Assembly: GCA_026770615.1 (NCBI GenBank)
Contig: MU631614.1
Coordinates: 154,757 to 172,776 of the forward strand
From: Pavlovales sp. CCMP2436
Lineage: Eukaryota; Haptophyta; Pavlovophyceae; Pavlovales
Direction: 5' to 3'
DNA: 18,020 nucleotides
In this document: positions 16,059-18,020 of the stretch, piece by piece
How positions within the stretch are numbered: position 1 is the stretch's first letter
How the letters are laid out: each line of letters starts with the position of its first letter
Notes under the pieces: generated by a model
Seen by the model: only the letters and a program-made list of their open reading frames with translations
Told to the model about the DNA's origin: nothing
Databases searched by the model: none
Translations under genes and position numbers: made by a program

Positions 16059-16683
16059 GTAATGTAAGATGTAGATCATGAACTCGACATGCTGCCTGAG
16101 GACTCGGGCTCCGGTAAGCGCTGAGAGGACTAGTCGAGAGAAGGACCAGATCAAGGTCAGCGCTGACCGGGTTTTTCTGCCCGAGTGCGTTAGTTGAAGG
16201 CTTCGCCAACAACACCTCGATCGACCAGCGGCAGCATCACACGCCTAGCAGCAGCAGCACGTCACGGGGGACGGTATCCGTGAGTCCTGGGTGGGTCGCC
16301 CTGGATTTTGGTAATTTCGACGCTTAGGTTCAGTGCGATCCTACCTAGGACGGACGCTCAACTAGAAACTTACACGCTTGCATGCGAGAGTCTCAATTGC
16401 CACCGCGATTAGAAAAATATACACTCAGTTGACACCGCGAAAAAGATTGGTCGCACTTCCTCCGGAGTGTCTCCGCCGTCCACTCCTTGAACCTACCCGA
16501 GTCCTTAAATGACGTCTTGAACGTGTGCTCCTCCTCATCATCTGTCATCGCCCTCATCGTCGCCCCTTAATTTTACTATTATACTCGACTTCATCATATT
16601 TTACTGCGAGCCAAGCATTCTGATTACTCGGGTGCGTTTAAATATAGTTTTATATTACTAGTAAATACATCTATTCGCCGCGG
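16059..16683. other. Intergenic region without a supportable gene
   Basis: Mixed composition with a short AGC repeat near 16240-16257 and an AT-rich segment (16560-16680) just beyond the stop of the C1q-like gene, likely its 3' UTR. No RNA gene or coding frame seen. Confidence 0.35.
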
Positions 16684-17553
16684 CTACAGCTTTTTAAGCC
16701 CGAGGAAACCCTCGGCGCCCTCCTCCCCCCTGAACGAGACGGAGACGCGCGCACGCGGCGGCAAGGCGAGAAAGTCGATAAGCGTCAGACCGGTCACGTT
16801 CCCAGCGGGGTGGGGGCCTACACTCGTCAGCCGGCCTGAGGAGTGGTGGACGGCGTAGGCAGCCGAGTTGATGGCCGAGATCACGGGCTCGCCGTTCACG
16901 ATGAGTTGGACCGCCGGCTTGCGGTGGGAGTAGAAGCCGAAGCTGATTTCGTACAGGCCACCCGCCACGCACGTGATATGCCCCCTGTGCCAGAGGGTTA
17001 GAAGGTATAAAATTAGAATGACGTGCGCTGTGTGCGCAGCTCGCCGAACCAGCCCCCTTTCACGGGGGCGGCTACTATCTCCTTTCCACGGCCTCGATTC
17101 CCAACAAGGGGTCTCTAGCCGGCCGGACAGGGTGACTCAATAATCCTCCTCTTAACTGAATAAACATTCTTTTCTCAATAAACTATACATCCCTAGGTCT
17201 GTTGGTGGTGTGTGCGGGGATCGCGAGCAATACGTATTGGTGTGGTTACTCGGCAATGCGTCGGCGATCCGTGATAAAAAACGCCATTTGTTGTGTGGGT
17301 GGTTGGGTGTAGGTGGGGGAGGGGGGTTGGGTGGGGGGTGCAAAATTATTAAAATAATATCTTTCCTTCTTCACAAAAATGGGGGGGGGAGGAGGGGGGG
17401 GGGGCGGGGGGGGGCTTTTAATACGAGTTCTTTCAACGCGGACAAATGTATTGGCGTATAATACCTGTCCTTCTCCCAAAGAAAATTCTCAGGGTTCGTG
17501 TTGATGTTCTGCGCGTTCCACGGGACGAGCGAAGAAGGCGGCTTCGTACGCCC
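16684..17553 (-). CDS. C1q/TNF-like domain protein, last two exons
   Basis: Exons 17553-17465 and 16984-16684 join through a 480-bp intron (ACAG|GTATTA to CTAAC...GGCACAG) with matching phase: AG|G gives Arg, and the frame passes from NFLWEKD into HITCVAGGLYEISFGFY. An acceptor TTTGCATTTGCAG precedes the first exon, so more exons lie to the right or outside the window. The last exon ends at TAG 16684. Its pattern GLYEISFGFY, KPAVQLIVNGEPVISA, GLTLIDFLALPPRARVSVSF and GFLGLKKL fits the ten-strand jelly roll of C1q/TNF-like domains: paired aromatic strands, NGE hairpin and a terminal G-F-L strand. In protists such domains end larger, often signalling or scaffolding, proteins. Partner and role are unknown. 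Splice structure well supported; family name moderate. Confidence 0.68.
17305..17415 (+). repeat. G-tract cluster with G-quadruplex potential, in an intron
   Basis: The plus strand has repeated runs of three to eleven G (GGTGGGGGAGGGGGGTTGGG; later G8AGGAG11CG10), so the transcribed minus strand gives C-tracts in the intron RNA. The run pattern satisfies the usual four-tract quadruplex rule many times over. The long G homopolymers may also be length-uncertain in assembly. Confidence 0.85.
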
Positions 17554-18020
17554 CTGCAAATGCAAATTAAAGTACGGCATAACGGGAATCGGCGGGATTG
17601 GCAAATAATACCACACTAGTCTGGAGCAGACTAAAATTCGCAAAACTATTTGCGAACAGACGTAACGTAATTATACTAGCAGTAATAGCAAAAATAAATA
17701 CAAACAAAAGAGTGAGAGAGAGTAGTAATTACCGTTTTCCAGATCCAGCGGCCGAGCAAACAGTGAAAGTAGTATCAGTAGAAGCAGAAGCAGTAGTAGT
17801 AATTATACTACTAGTAGCAGCAACAAAAAAAGGAGAGAAAACAAGAGAGAGAGAGAGTAGGCGCGATGCGACGATGAGCAAGGTTTGTGGCGGAGAGACG
17901 ACGCAGGGAGTAAGATAGCGCATGAGACGACCGATGCACTGACCATCCCATGGCATGCTGCCCGTGTGCCTTCGGGCTGCAAGCCGGGGGACGTTAAAAG
18001 AAGTATTATTAAAAAAATAA
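17554..18020. other. Intron or upstream region of the C1q-like gene, microsatellite-rich
   Basis: An 8-bp perfect hairpin (TTCGCAAA/TTTGCGAA, 17637-17656) is followed by AGT/AGC and AG dinucleotide repeats (17700-17860). On the minus strand a donor-like AACG|GTAATT occurs near 17729, after an open stretch reaching to about 17956, which could be a further exon. It has no recognisable domain. The last 30 bases are A-rich. Confidence 0.3.

Noticed and set aside
1..18020. tRNA, rRNA or CRISPR loci
   Set aside because: No GTTCGANTC-type T-loop with a matching cloverleaf, no rRNA core sequence and no regularly spaced repeat array was seen on either strand.

Overview
The window reads as nuclear DNA of a eukaryote, probably a microbial alga or another protist that stores starch outside plastids. 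Three genes show canonical GT-AG introns (CAG|GTATAT, CAG|GTGAGC, ACAG|GTATTA donors). There are polyQ and microsatellite tracts, a Ty1/copia retrotransposon and a MITE family. A starch-binding CBM20 domain is fused to what looks like the start of a trehalose-6-phosphate synthase. That fusion hints at a lineage with cytosolic starch (red-alga-like), but the taxon cannot be fixed from the sequence.

Left flank (1-1990): a minus-strand CBM20/GT20-like gene runs off the left edge. It faces a plus-strand spliced gene across a short shared intergenic space that holds MITE copy 1. A GC-rich stretch with a 35-bp tandem repeat and a 14-bp inverted repeat follows.

Centre (about 1987-6919): an AT-richer, gene-dense, virus-like island. 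Left, plus strand: a CoiA-like (PD-(D/E)XK-like) gene split by MITE copy 2 and two small intact ORFs. Right, minus strand: a class 3 lipase, a fibre-like protein with an F5/8 C (discoidin) carbohydrate-binding domain, a possible virion-surface protein of about 334 codons and one more gene fragment. Most carry in-frame stops or frameshifts, so the island is a decaying endogenous element. Its content resembles virophage or polinton-like virus accessory and structural genes, but no major capsid, ATPase, polymerase or integrase is visible, so the class is an inference.

Nested insertions (6920 to about 11280): a 5'-truncated copia element on the minus strand (3' LTR, polypurine tract, RNase H, RT, tail of integrase) has landed in the island's last gene. 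At its truncated end lies a fold-back element whose 113-bp inner arms are about 98% identical. One arm contains a (TA)n tract that was hit by MITE copy 3.

Right flank (11444-18020): a two-exon homeobox gene whose invariant helix-3 tryptophan codon is TAG, a 512-aa polyQ protein, about 2 kb without a confident gene but with nested hairpins, and the last two exons of a gene ending in a C1q/TNF-like domain, split by an intron rich in G tracts.
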